From contig JBAIAA010000746.1 in the NCBI GenBank assembly GCA_037893245.1, forward strand, positions 668,010-732,009: a DNA stretch of 64,000 bases. The letters run 5' to 3'. The DNA comes from Crossaster papposus. Taxonomy: Eukaryota > Echinodermata > Asteroidea > Velatida > Solasteridae. Below the pieces are notes generated by a model. It saw only the letters and a list, made by a program, of their open reading frames with translations, searched no databases and had not been told where the DNA came from. Shown in pieces: positions 20,352 to 31,338 of the stretch. The first letter of the stretch is position 1, and each line of letters opens with the position of its first letter. A program made the position numbers and the translations under genes.

Positions 20352-23116
20352 TCACACCTGGTGATACATCTTGACTGAGTAGAGGTCAGCCACTGCCAGC
20401 TGCCCATCTGATGTGAATGTGATTCCTTGGGGATAGTACAGACCCTGTGCAATGCACTTGAGAAATCCACCTTGAGGGTCATAGTGGTGGATATGACCTG
20501 TGTCATCACCATTACGCATTGCAACATAGATACTTGAGCTATCAGTGTACACACCGCTGCAGCGCTGTACTGGTTGACCATTGATGGTAGGTTTGATGGT
20601 GCGCTGTGTAGTACCATTGCCATCAGCAACATTTACTGTCTGTGACTCTGAACTGATGACAATTCTATCATTGCTGTCTACAGCCAGATAGCGAGGTTTA
20701 ACCTTGACTGGTATGGTACGTAGGAGCTCACCATCAGTGGGGCTGTGTTCAGTCAACACCAGCCTCTTGGCATCACCTACTACGATGGTACAATCATTCC
20801 TGACAGCTACACTACAGTGGGCAACTGCAGTCTTACGGACCTCATTTGGTGGCACTGTTGGGAACTCGTAGGCCAGCGTGTTGTCGCTGTTGAACACCTT
20901 CACATGGGATGCGCCATCCTGGACGACCACCAAACGATTGTTGGTGCGTGTAGCTGCGATGCCGCGTGGACCTGTAGGAGTCATGATGTAAAAACAAACA
21001 AACAAACGTATGCAGTTATTGAACAATCTTTTCAACACAGACATTCTTGAAAGAGTGAAAACTGCAGTAAAAGAACTGTCTGTCAAAAAATACATTGTCA
21101 AGGTTTGGTATACACGCTTCAGAAATCAACGCGTCTTATAATTCACCTGGCATAATCTGTTATATTTGGTGTTTATTTATGCATCAGATTGTGGTACATT
21201 TTCTGTGTGGATAATATAAATAAAAAATACACTGCAAAAACTGTGTTTAGCGAGTAAACAATTTTCCAAACACTTTCTTGCTCTCAGTTTGTAAACGTGT
21301 TTAGCATGAATATGAATAGTGTTTAGTCATTGAACATTGATGTTTAGGAATTGGACACAGGTGTTTAGCTGCTAAACATGTTAACTGTTAGCAACAAAAA
21401 TGTTTAAACCTGCATATATCGATGTTTTATACATATGCGAAAATATTTCTTTAATCAAATTCACAGTATTAATGTTTTTTCTCTGTAACTATCAGATGTT
21501 TTTTTCTTAGACTTTCCATCTTTTGCAAAGAGCTTCAGGAATAAAGCAAATCAAATTACTGAGGTCAAATTTCCATTTTTAGTTTGTACTTGAAATTTTG
21601 TTTTCATGAAACAAACATTGAGGTTGAAAAAGATTCCTATGTCATGAGTACCAACTTATTCAGTAGATCATTATTTTGTTTCAAATGTACAGTTTTTAAG
21701 GAGTTTGATTTACTTTTTTTTTATCTTATTTAAAAAAAAATAATAATACAGAGAATATTAGTGAAGAGCGAAGGCAAATTGTTCAAGTGCATAATTTCGC
21801 AGATTGTGTAATTTCAACTTACATCTTTGCATCGGGATCGTGCTTTTCTGGTTGCCATCGATGCCGCAGATTACAACTCGTTGGTTCCAGTGGTCAGTCA
21901 CTGCAATCTCATTAGGGTGACGAGCAGCAATGTCCCAAGCCCCAATAAACTCCCCTGGACCGCTTCCCTTCCTACCAAACTCACCACACAGCTCCCATTT
22001 GCCTTCCGTCACCACCTTACCCAGATTGATGTCACCAATACCCTCACTCTGCATGAACTTCAGAAATGCCAGCCTGTCATTTACTCTAGGAATAGCCTGA
22101 CCAGCCAACAGTTTCAAGTCTTTGCTGATTGTAGGATAGAGTGACAGGAAGTCACTATCTGATGCAGTCCTTGTCACCTCTCTAGCCGTATCTAGTGAAA
22201 ACTGAAACCTCTCCACAGCCAAGCTAGCGGTTTTCTCACATTCCTCCAGCTTCTGCTCACGATCTGTTTGGATGTGTTTGATATCGTCAAGGATGCGATT
22301 TTCCTGAGCCGTTACCTCTGCTCGTATCTTAGCAGCTCTGTCTTGCACTTCTGTCTTGACCTTCTGAATTGTGAGATTTAAATCTTCTTTCAGTCCTAAG
22401 ACATTTTTTCGTGATTCCTGGATTGCCTTCATTGAGTTTTCAAGTGGAGAAATCAGTTCAGCCAACGATTGCTTGTAAGTCGATGCTGCCTCATCTCCCT
22501 CAATGTACAAGTGTTCTGGCTTACAGTGGCCAACGACGGTACAATCTCGGCAGATCAACACTTCACATGTCGTACAAAAGAACCTTGTTGCTTCGCCCTT
22601 GTGGATCAGACATTTGGGATGTTGTTTTGAATGTTCCTTTGTCAGTGTAACCTTCCCCTCACGAATGTCCTTCAGTGGAGTCACCTTGTGGTTTGAAGAG
22701 GAAGCAAATCGAAGATGTGTTTTGCTACAGGCTGGGCACACATTCTGGTCGCAGTCCAGACATCGATGAGTTGCCTCGTTTTCCCCCTCACAAATATCAC
22801 AGGAAAGACCAGCATCACCCAAGCTCACTACCTTCTCCTGAAGTTCAATCTCCTCAACCAGACCGATTAGATGAAAGTTGGTTTTCAGACCCAGCACCCC
22901 CGCCTCTGGAAGTTTCGTCTCCTGTCGACACACAGGGCAAGGAATCTGTGTACAGCCCTGGTGCTTCGTGCTGCAGTAATTCAGCAGACATTGTTCGCAG
23001 AAGTTGTGCAGGCATTCTAGTAACTTAGGCTGTTTGTATCTCTCCTGGCAAATGCAGCACTCAAGATGTCTGCCGATTGTTTCTAGAGCTAAACTTACTG
23101 CAGGTCCAGTCGCCAT
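20352..23116 (-). CDS. TRIM-NHL E3 ubiquitin ligase-like protein, copy B (two exons)
   Basis: Exon 1 is 23116-21823 and exon 2 is 20971-20352, 1914 nt and 637 aa. The donor AGAT|GTAAGT and acceptor CTACAG|GTCC are as in copy A and the split codon again yields Cys. The RING (C20, C23, C35, H37, C40, C43, C60, C63), both B-boxes, the coiled coil and the first NHL repeat (FGRKGSGPGEF) are intact. One codon is missing relative to copy A in the linker before NHL (GKVVTEG against GEVVVTEG). Exon 2 differs from copy A mainly in propeller loops, for example VAHCSVAVRND. No nonsense codon or frameshift was seen, so this copy looks functional. It is closest to copies A and C; function as for copy A. 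Confidence 0.9.
21240..21412. promoter_or_regulatory. Intronic TGTTTA/TAAACA cluster, copy B
   Basis: Same motif cluster as in copy A, inside the 851-bp intron 20972-21822. Copies include TGTGTTTAGCGAGTAAACA and GTTTAGCTGCTAAACATG. Confidence 0.35.
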
Positions 23117-23702
23117 TTTGTTTTGTCTGAGAAAAACAAGAAGAATGTGTTCATGTATTTATTAATAGGGATCGACAGAGAGCTAGATGTACCGGTACGT
23201 GAATTTGAAAGAAGGGCAAAATCACACTCTAACCAAAACTGCACATCCTCTTCAAACTGCACTGTCATCACTTTCATTTTATCTGTGATTGGTTTTTACA
23301 TTGCTATTTGCCAATCCAATCTGTTAATGAGAAGGCTGATAATTTTAGAAATAACTTAATTACATCCCATCTTGACACCGACAGCCATACAAGTTGTTAC
23401 CAAAATATTAAACTGATGAATTCTATACATAATATTCAGGGAATTAAGATGTGGTTTGAGGTCATGTATCATGCATCTTTGACCTTTCATTTTCTCCACT
23501 GGTGTTCTAGTCCATAGCGGGCATCAATGCAATGGGAAGAGAGTCTAGATATAAAATTACGGTTTGGCGAAATGATTTGAGCACAATCGGTGTGTTACTC
23601 TAGATGATAGATGCAGTAGCGACAAGGTACATCACAAAATGTGCAGATATGCAATAAACCATGGAGGAATAAGAAGAAATACATCTACACACTGGCAAAA
23701 GT
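23117..23702. other. 5' flank of TRIM copy B
   Basis: Conserved with block A but without its LINE fragment and 82-bp MITE; the uninterrupted TATTTATTAATAGGGATCGAC lies at about 23156. It probably carries the promoter. No separate gene. Confidence 0.5.
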
Positions 23703-23711
23703 ATAAAGATT

Positions 23712-24411
23712 TAGACCGAGTTACTGGCCTCTAGTTATCGCTTTTTTAACATTTGGGCATTATCTTGCGCTACTAGAGGCCGAGCCAGGAGAATATTGAA
23801 ATCCGATCAGCTCTAAAAAGTGGTTCAAAATGTCGCCCAAATCCACACAAATACTTAACAAAATACCTCTAAATCGTCTAAATAACCTTCCATATGTGTC
23901 CAAGCTGAGTTAACGAACTTCTAAGGTATTCACGATCAATTCTTGACCTGTGCATGCCGACCGTACCACTATACGCGGGTTGCTCTGCGATGTCACAGGT
24001 TGGAGTATTGCGTTGCGCGCGCGATACACTGACCTGTGACATCGCAGAGCACCTCCGCGTATAGTGGTACGGTCGGCATGCACTTTGGCAGTGACGTCAC
24101 AGGCAATCACAAAAATGGCGGCCATGCAAAAGTTCAGTACGCGCTGGAAAACTGGCGTCGAATTTCCTTGATTTGCAGGTCAAGAATTGATCGTGAATAC
24201 CTTAGAAGTTCGTTAACTCAGCTTGGACACATATGGAAGGTTATTTAGACGATTTACAGGTATTTTGTTAAGTATTTGTGTGGATTTAGGCGACATTTTG
24301 AACCACTTTTTAGAGCTGATCGGATTTCAATATTCTCCTGGCTCGGCCTGTAGCGCAAGATAATGCCCAAATGTTAAAAAAGCGATAACTAGAGGCCAGT
24401 AACTCGGTCTA
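23712..24411. mobile_element. 700-bp foldback DNA transposon with 9-bp TSD (MULE-like)
   Basis: ATAAAGATT is repeated at 23703-23711 and 24412-24420. The arms begin TAGACCGAGTTACTGGCCTC and are complementary for about 230 bp. Nested inside is a second inverted repeat, ACCTGTGACATCGCAGAGCA with its mirror. The block A equivalent reads ATTAAAGATTATAC uninterrupted. Long arms and a 9-bp TSD fit Mutator-like elements. There is no ORF of note. Confidence 0.85.
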
Positions 24412-24420
24412 ATAAAGATT

Positions 24421-24832
24421 ATACTTAGTAAAGTGTTGTCCAGATAATTATGTACAATTAAAATAAGCACAATTAAAATAATTATCTGGCGCTACTAGTA
24501 CTAGATGCATGTGTACTTCCTCGGACTCTATATAGCGCATGTCCAAATGTTAAAAAAGCGATAACTAGAGTCGTACACCTACATTGACATTGATTATGAA
24601 AGAAAACAGCGTCAAGCTGCAACATATTCTTTGCCATTTTTCAATGGATCGATATGTTTACTCACATTTTTTTAAAGTTTTCAGTTTGGATGCGAGTTAA
24701 AATAAGCAAACTTTTCACTCAGTTATAATGCGGAAGTACAAGTACAACTAATAATAAAGTCGACATGGAATGAAACATGAATAGCGCCCCCAAGAGACGA
24801 CACGCCCAGCGTTCTAACTCTGGTCGTTTTCC
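24421..24832. other. Block B flank with a degenerate foldback relic
   Basis: Continues the TRIM 5' flank. At 24485-24575 a short relic repeats the foldback arm words (GGCGCTACTAG, then TTAAAAAAGCGATAACTAG). Confidence 0.5.
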
Positions 24833-24843
24833 AAACCCTAGCT

Positions 24844-25455
24844 TTCTCTATAAGATGGGGAAACATCCAGATGGAAAATGTGACACCTGTAACCTATATG
24901 ACGACGTCGGGCACTTTCTCATTAAGTGCAAAAAATACCAAAAACAAAGGGACAATCTACACAAAAATCTTAGACTTTCAAATGCTCAAATGACCATAGA
25001 GAAATTATTAGGAGAAAATCTAAATGTGCACGAAATAATTAATTTCATCCAAAAATGTAATATCAACATACATGTATAATTTACAGCTCCCTTTTTCCCT
25101 TTCTTTTTTACATATGTTCTGTTTTTCCTTTTGATCTCTGGGATTGTTTGAGTTATTGCCTATCTATTGGGGGGTAGGTAGTGATTCACCAGACATCTTT
25201 GCAACTTAGTCTTCCCCCTGGGGGTGTTGCGGACTCTGCAAATCACCCGGCAGTGCCCGGGCACTGGCACACGATCCGGCCCTCCAGGGTATTCTTCAAA
25301 AGTTACATTGTGTTTGGTGAATCACAGCCTCCTCCCAGCTTGTATACATTGCATCCGTTTGTTTTGTTTTTGTTTCCGTTCGTTCTCTATCAGGCTCTGT
25401 TTGTATTTTTTTGTTGTTTTTTGGAAGTGCCAACCTAACTTACACCAACAACAAC
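24844..25455 (+). mobile_element. 5'-truncated LINE, 3' end with 11-bp TSD
   Basis: Flanked by AAACCCTAGCT at 24833-24843 and 25456-25466. It encodes the end of an ORF2 with a zinc-knuckle of form CDTCNLYDDVGHFLIKC, stopping at 25077-25079. The 3' UTR contains a long-range inverted repeat, GTGATTCACCA with TGGTGAATCAC (about 25182 and 25315), and the insert ends in a (CAA)n-type tail. Block A has the empty site. Confidence 0.85.
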
Positions 25456-25514
25456 AAACCCTAGCTCCTAGGATCTATCGGGCTTCGTCCCATCGCCATT
25501 AACGAATTACTGCA

Positions 25515-25640
25515 TGAAATGGTGGTGGGACGGGATATGGGATGGGGATAGGCCGAGATGTGGGATGTGGGATGAGAGATGGGATGCAATGGGGGATGGG
25601 ATTGAATGGAATGGGGGATGGGTTGGAATGGTGATGGGAT
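25515..25640. repeat. GGGATGG-rich minisatellite, block B
   Basis: Short version of the tract at 6662-6975. Confidence 0.8.
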
Positions 25641-26325
25641 GCATGCCTGCATTCTCATGATAATAGGCTACAGCATTGTATTAGCATCGATTGTAAAATC
25701 AATGTAATATTCGTGCATTTCGATTATTTCCACTTCAGTCTTCTTAATTCTGTTTTGGGCGTTTCAAGATGTCTAGAAACGCATCTGATCATTTTCAAAA
25801 ACACATCTGATCATTTTCAAAAACACATCTGATCATTTTCAAGAACGTTATTGTTTTATTTCTTATAACTTGTGCATGTTACATTTAAAGGTATAAGATA
25901 CACCATTTGCAGATATCGAAAATAATTACTACCGAATTATTAAGAAATATCTTACTCATTTGAAAGTAAATAATGATTCTAGGCATCCAGCAAAATGATT
26001 GCGCTAGATATCCTATAATTATTCTGAAAAATAGAATTTTATAAAGGAAAATTTGCGATCGCAGGTTGAAAATAAACGCTGTTTTTCGTTCCGCTTTTCT
26101 CGGCATCAATGACTGCAAAACTTCAGACAGGTCAGTTAAACGGTATTTACAACCCTCCAAATCTACCCATTCATAATAATTCAAGCAAATACTAACGGTG
26201 TATCCTACCTTTTGTGGAATTAAAATTGTTGACGAAAATGTTAAAGGTTAAAGCCCCAAAAGTTAATAATGCCACAAATCGTACAGATTCGCCTTGGATG
26301 CCCCATGTGAACCACAATGTTGGCT
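25641..26325. other. Block B run before the 16-bp satellite, no gene seen
   Basis: Includes three tandem copies of a 24-bp unit with CACATCTGATCATTTTCAA (25785-25845) and about 350 bp also present in block C near 57095-57360. No gene. Confidence 0.5.
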
Positions 26326-26555
26326 CGCGTACGGGCTGGCTCGCGTACGGGCTGGCTCGCGTACGGGCTGGCTCGCGTACGGGCTGGCTCGCGTACGGGC
26401 TGGCTCGCGTACGGGCTGGCTCGCGTACGGGCTGGCTCGCGTACGGGCTGGCTCGCGTACGGGCTGGCTCGCGTACGGGATGGCTCGCGCCTACGGGATG
26501 GCTCGCGCCTACGGGATGGCTCGCGTACGGGCTGGCTCGCGTACGGGCTGGCTCG
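26326..26555. repeat. 16-bp satellite array (GCTCGCGTACGGGCTG)n
   Basis: About 14 units. Two units are 18 bp long (GCTCGCGCCTACGGGATG) with a GGATG variant. It occupies the same place as the array at 7261 but is fixed for a C-to-T-type variant of the unit. Open frames across it are artefacts. Confidence 0.95.
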
Positions 26556-26605
26556 CGATTTTTTTAGTTGACATTATCGCTTAAGCCAAGTTCATTTTCG
26601 TGTGT

Positions 26606-26742
26606 CAGTCCCCGGTATCTCTACATCAAAATACCATTATTTACCCCGGAAAACGTGGACCTTAATTTTGGTTTTTGTTTGGGGGGAGGGGGGGGGGGGG
26701 GGGGGGGTGCGGGGGGGGGGGGGGGGGGGGGGGTGCGTACGC
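26606..26742 (-). mobile_element. Fragment of the CAGGCC-type G-tract element
   Basis: Contains the inverse of CCGGGGTAAATAATG...GATGTAG plus a G tract ending GTGCGTACGC. The same core is inside the complete element at 62926-63534 and at 57515-57600. It joins directly to LINE sequence. Confidence 0.6.
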
Positions 26743-27745
26743 AGTACTCTCAATTCATCATTCACAGTATTAGCCAGTACCTGCAAATTCTGTCCTGAGG
26801 CAACACGTGTTGTATCATCAGCAAAGAGAACCGGTTTTAACAAGGGGCAACACATGGGCATATCATTAACGTAAATCAAAAACAATAATGGCCCAAGAGT
26901 TGACCAGTGAGGTATTCCACAAGTGATATTACAAATATTAGATTTGACATCATCTAGAATCACATACTGCTTATACGATCATTTAAATAACTTGTAAACC
27001 AGTCAAGTGCAATTCCACGAATTCCGTAATAATACATTTTACGTAATAGAATGTGATAATTGGCAGTATCAAAAGCTTTTTTAATATCTAAAAAAACAGC
27101 AAGAGAAATATCGGACGGTACTTATTTGTAAACAGAATCATACAGATTATTGTAAAACTCTAAAACGGCATGAACAGTGGATCTACCTGCACGAAATCCG
27201 TATTGATTATGAGAAAGTAAGTTTGTGGAATCGAGAAAAAACAATATTCGACTGTGCATAGGTTTTTCCAGAACTTTGGAGCAGGTATTAATTAGTGAGA
27301 TAGGCCGGTAATTGCCTGGATCCTGGGTATTACCCTTTTTTTCAAAAACAGGAACAACTTTAGCTAATTTGTACAAGTTAGGAAAAGTACCTTGTTCAAT
27401 GGAAGTATTAAAAATATTGGATAATGAAGCAGAAATTATGTCAATAACTTCCTTTAAAAGGGAATTACTAACTTCATCTGATCCAGAACTATTTCTGTTT
27501 TTTTAATTTAATTTTTATAATTTCCCCTGGATCAGTAGGGGTAAAAATAAATGAGTTAGGGGAAGAAGTTGCTAAGGTTAACCTCGCATTTTTATTACAA
27601 TTTGCTAAAATGTAACTTAAGTTAAAGCATTTCAAATAAATATAATTCGGCGGGGGAAGGACTATTAAACACAACCCAACAAAACGTCTTAGTAACATGT
27701 GCGCTTGGATTCCTCAGTATCGGTTTGACTGTTCTTCTTGGTGGC
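26743..27745 (-). mobile_element. LINE fragment with RT domain (Jockey/CR1-like)
   Basis: Minus-strand ORF2 pieces: NYRPISLINTCSKVLEK and HNQYGFRAGRSTVHAV (27122-27376), then GIPHWSTLGPLLFLIYVND and a catalytic FADDT (26637-26963). The catalytic block is FADD, typical of non-LTR RTs. In-frame stops and shifts between pieces make it a pseudogene. Its 3' part is cut off at 26743. Confidence 0.85.
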
Positions 27746-28187
27746 ATAAAGATGGTTGTTTCTTCCCTATTCCTATTTACAATTATTGTTTACACCCCAG
27801 CGAATTTGAAATTGACCAAAAATGATGCCAAAATATAGCCGTTTGTTGCATGGGCATATAATTTATTAATATGTTGACTCACAGATCAACACTCACAAAA
27901 AGCCAGACAGCAGTGTACAATTTGAAGTAAATTGGAAAATTGGGCATAAGATTTTAATAAAAATGAACTTACCAGTTAAACAGAATGTATAATAAACTGC
28001 TTTTATTATACAAAAAGTTAGGCTGAAATTATTGTTCCCTTACCTTTTAAATAGACAGTTTAAGGCAGTGGATAAATATCTGTATTATTGTTTATTATTG
28101 TTTTTTGTTATATCTGTTTGATTTAGGGAAGTGGAGTTTTCGTGCCACAGTCAGTGCTGAACCGATGCAACAAGTCTGATTAATTTG
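27745..28187. repeat. Direct repeat, left copy
   Basis: Matches 28872-29410 (shared AAAATATAGCCGTTTGTTGCATGG). Each copy lies on the high-coordinate side of a LINE fragment, so LINE plus flank appears to be tandemly duplicated. Confidence 0.75.
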
Positions 28188-28745
28188 CTCCTTCCAGAGC
28201 ATATTCTTATCAGTAATAAGGCCAAGAAAAGTACAGGAGACGACCTTATACTAGTAACATTTTTTCTAGGCAAAGTGAAACACCAGGTAAAAACCTTTCT
28301 CTCTGCTGCAAAGAATAACAGATATAGTGAGTTTTATTAGGATGAATTTTCAACTTATTGGCTCTAAACCAATCTTGCAGTACTCTCAAATCATCATTCA
28401 CAGTATTAGCCAGTACCTGCAAATTCTGTCCAGAACTATTTTTGTTTTGAAACTTAGTGACGATTTTTATAAATTCCCCTAGATCAGTAGGGGTAAAAAT
28501 AAATGAGTTAGGGGAAGAAGTTGCTAAGGTTAACCTCGCATTTTTATTAAAATTTGCTAAAATGTCAATTAAGTTAAAGCATTTCAAATAAATATAATTC
28601 GGCGGGGGAATAACTATTAAACACAACACAACAAATCGGTTTGACTGTTCTTCTTGGTGGCTCCTAAAAAATAAAAAGAATAACAAAATAACAAAACTAA
28701 GAAAAAGCAAATACGGTCTGAAAGACGTATGCAATTTGAAGACTC
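28188..28745 (-). mobile_element. LINE copy with large internal deletion
   Basis: The region upstream of RT (motifs LTLATSSPNSFIFTPTD) is fused to the distal RT/thumb region (GQNLQVLANTVND, then LKIHPNKTHY). The junction is at about 28432, where TCCAGA and TCCTGA microhomology may have been used. The deletion keeps the frame, leaving a 162-codon ORF, which is presumably meaningless. Confidence 0.8.
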
Positions 28746-30194
28746 ATGCAGCATTTTAGCTTTCAATGTTTTCAGTCACGAAATGTCCCAAATGTAGCCC
28801 AACAAGAATTTTAATATAAAAACAGTCAGCATGATTAAGTTCAAAATTGCTGACCGGAGTTGCAATCCACAAAGATGGTCGTCTCTTCCTTATTCCCATT
28901 TACAATTGTTTGTTACACCCGAGCGAACTTGAAATTGACCAAATGATGCCAAAATATAGCCGTTTGTTGCATGGAAATAGAATTAATTAATAGGTTGACT
29001 CACAGATCAACACTCACAAAAAGCCAGACAGCCATGTACAATTTGAAGTAATCTAAACCATGTCGTAAAACTTTACAAGTGGACAATTGGGCATAAGATT
29101 TGAATACAAATGAACTTACCAGTTAAACAAAATGTATAATAAACTACTTTTATTATAACAAAAGTTAAGCTGAAATTATTGTTCCCTTACCTTTTAAACA
29201 TGCATGCAACTTGTTCTCAGATCCGCCGATTTCCTTGTTTTTTAACTTCTCATGAATGCCATTATACAAATTGAAAATAAGCTGTAATATTTGTATGGAC
29301 AGTTTAAGGTAGTGGATAAATATCTGTATTATTGTTTATTATTGATTTTTGTTCTATCTGTTTGGCTTAGGGAAGTGGAGTCCTCTTGCCACAGTCAGTG
29401 ATAAACCGGTGCAACAAGTCCGATTATAAACGTCTGACACGCGATCTTATGTGTGCACTATAAGAGTATATTGTGGCTAGGAAGTTTTAAACGTCTGGTT
29501 TAAAACTAAGTGAAATCTAGTCACCGATAATGGCATAAGCAGAATCAGCGACCAGGCCCCTACCCAGTTTTATACCAGACATTTTAATACTGCCCAATAA
29601 ACAATTTGTCCCATTCAAAATTACCTTTTTTGTCTTTCTTACCTCTTCAACATGACATGGGCGTCATGGGGGACAGGGGGACACGCCCCCCCCCCCCCCA
29701 TATTTTGAAGGGTAGGGGACACAATATCAAATGTCCCCCCATGTTTTTGAACTCGTGTATCTCATAATAGGGCAATATGTACTGTAGCGGAAACTGTCAA
29801 GAATAGCGGAGCGGTGGCGTAAGTGTGACAGATTTACACAGAGTCCATCCAAGTCTAACAACGGCAGCGGAGCCAACGGATCGCGCTACTCTTATGATGC
29901 TTGCATGGGATGTAACGAATTAGGAATTTATAAAGGCTCAAAAACGGATATTGGACAACTCAAATTCAAACACAGGAAACACAAACTCTGCTCTCAAATA
30001 ATTTAATATGACTACAGAAAATAATTACACAGAACACCATGACGAAGCCAACTGCAACGAACAATGAATACGGGCGTGCTTATATAGCCACACAAGATTA
30101 GGAGGGCATTACAAGAATGTGTAGTACAAGAGCGCCACACCTGAGATTATATAAGAGCGCCACGTCTGGTACGCATTGTATTCAATATTAGAGC
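28746..30194. other. Repeat-derived intergenic sequence, no gene seen
   Basis: 28872-29410 is the right copy of the direct repeat. At 29655-29755 there is a C/G-rich strip with a C15 run and GGGGGACA words. The remainder is unassigned. Confidence 0.5.
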
Positions 30195-30202
30195 ACTACA
30201 AC

Positions 30203-31330
30203 CAGGGGGCATCAGGAAGAAAATTTCTCGATATCGGGTCAGAAAATTCCAACGAAATTTTCGGCGTTGACCCACCCACCCTTACGGATATTTTTTTTTG
30301 AAAATGATATCCGGATGCCATACCCACCCCTTTTACGGAATATTTTTTTTTCATTTCATTAACTGGAGTTCGGACCCACCCCTTTAACGGGAAATATTTT
30401 TTTCATTTCACCAACTCAAGTTCGGACCCACCCCTTTAACGGGATATATTTTTTCATTACACCAACTGAAGTTCGGACCCACCCTTTTCACGGGATATTT
30501 TTTTTTATTTCACCAACTGCAGTTCGGACACACCCCAACTCGCCCCAACTGGAGAAAATAATGCAATCTCTTTCAGACTCGAATTTGCAGACTTCATCTC
30601 CTAAGCACTTGTGAGCATGCATGAGTCAGGAGAATGAATCGAAAGTTGAAGTTGAAAGAAAAATATATTTTAATTAAAATAATCACGACATACACAGCAT
30701 ACGAGGTATACAGCTCGATTTTGACTGCTCGAATCTGTGTCCGTTCACTTTCGCGAACTGCTGCAGCAGTTATTCACTGATAATCATCCCCGGCGCCCGG
30801 CGCCAGTCTCAGTCCGCATCCGGTCCTCAGTTCCTCGGAGTCCAGCGTACTATTATCTTCACTTTCGTTTTCAAAGATTCAATGTTTCCGAGTTGGAAAA
30901 TTCGACAATTACCCGTAAATTACGCCGGTTGTCGCTCTTCATTCAGAATGCGGCGGCCGCATATTAAGAATAGGATCGTCGCCCGACACTGACACCGTGA
31001 GAGCAGTCAAAACGGACTTGAAATTGAGAATGCCCGTAAGTTTTTTATTTTTTCTCGATTGAAAATTCGATCACTGACGCTGTCACTGATCACGAAAATT
31101 TTAACAAAATGCTTGAAAATGGCGAAAAATGGAGTGAAATATTTTTTTGTAGTTCAAGTCAGGTGTTTTGACCCACCTTTTTTGTTGAAATTTTTTTTTT
31201 TCATTCCAAAATCCAGTTAGACCCACCCCTTTTTGCAAAATTTTCTGGCGCCAGAAAAGTCTGCCGCGAGGCCTGTTAGACCACCCCACCCCACACCTGA
31301 TATCGAATTTTTTTTTTACTGATGCCCCTC
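30203..31330. mobile_element. hAT-like non-autonomous element with 8-bp TSD
   Basis: TSD ACTACAAC (30195-30202) and GCTACAAC (31331-31338), 7 of 8 matching. Termini are CAGGGGGCATCAG and its near complement CTGATGCCCCTC, followed by TCGATATC on both sides. The interior has tandem repeats (30340-30530) and related GACCCACCC-plus-T-run phrases near the right end. No transposase. Confidence 0.75.
30340..30530. repeat. Tandem repeat of about 62 bp
   Basis: About three and a half copies of a unit with ACCAACT..AGTTCGGACC, CACCC, TTT.ACGGGATAT and a T run. It lies inside the hAT-like element. Confidence 0.85.
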
Positions 31331-31338
31331 GCTACAAC

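Larger units (their letters stand above)
18905..26330. repeat. Segmental duplication block B carrying TRIM copy B
   Basis: Same order as blocks A and C. It starts with sequence shared with C at about 45610 (CAATACATTCATATCATATAC) and ends at the 16-bp satellite. It contains a foldback element and a LINE 3' end not present in A or C, and lacks the TTAA elements of A and C. Confidence 0.85.

Noticed and set aside
24777-24843. N-terminal MNSAPKRRHAQ extension of the LINE zinc-knuckle frame in block B
   Set aside because: It belongs to host flank present in all blocks; the LINE begins after the TSD at 24844, so the fusion is accidental.
26214-26584. Overlapping frames over the block B satellite
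   Set aside because: Same artefact as at 7261.
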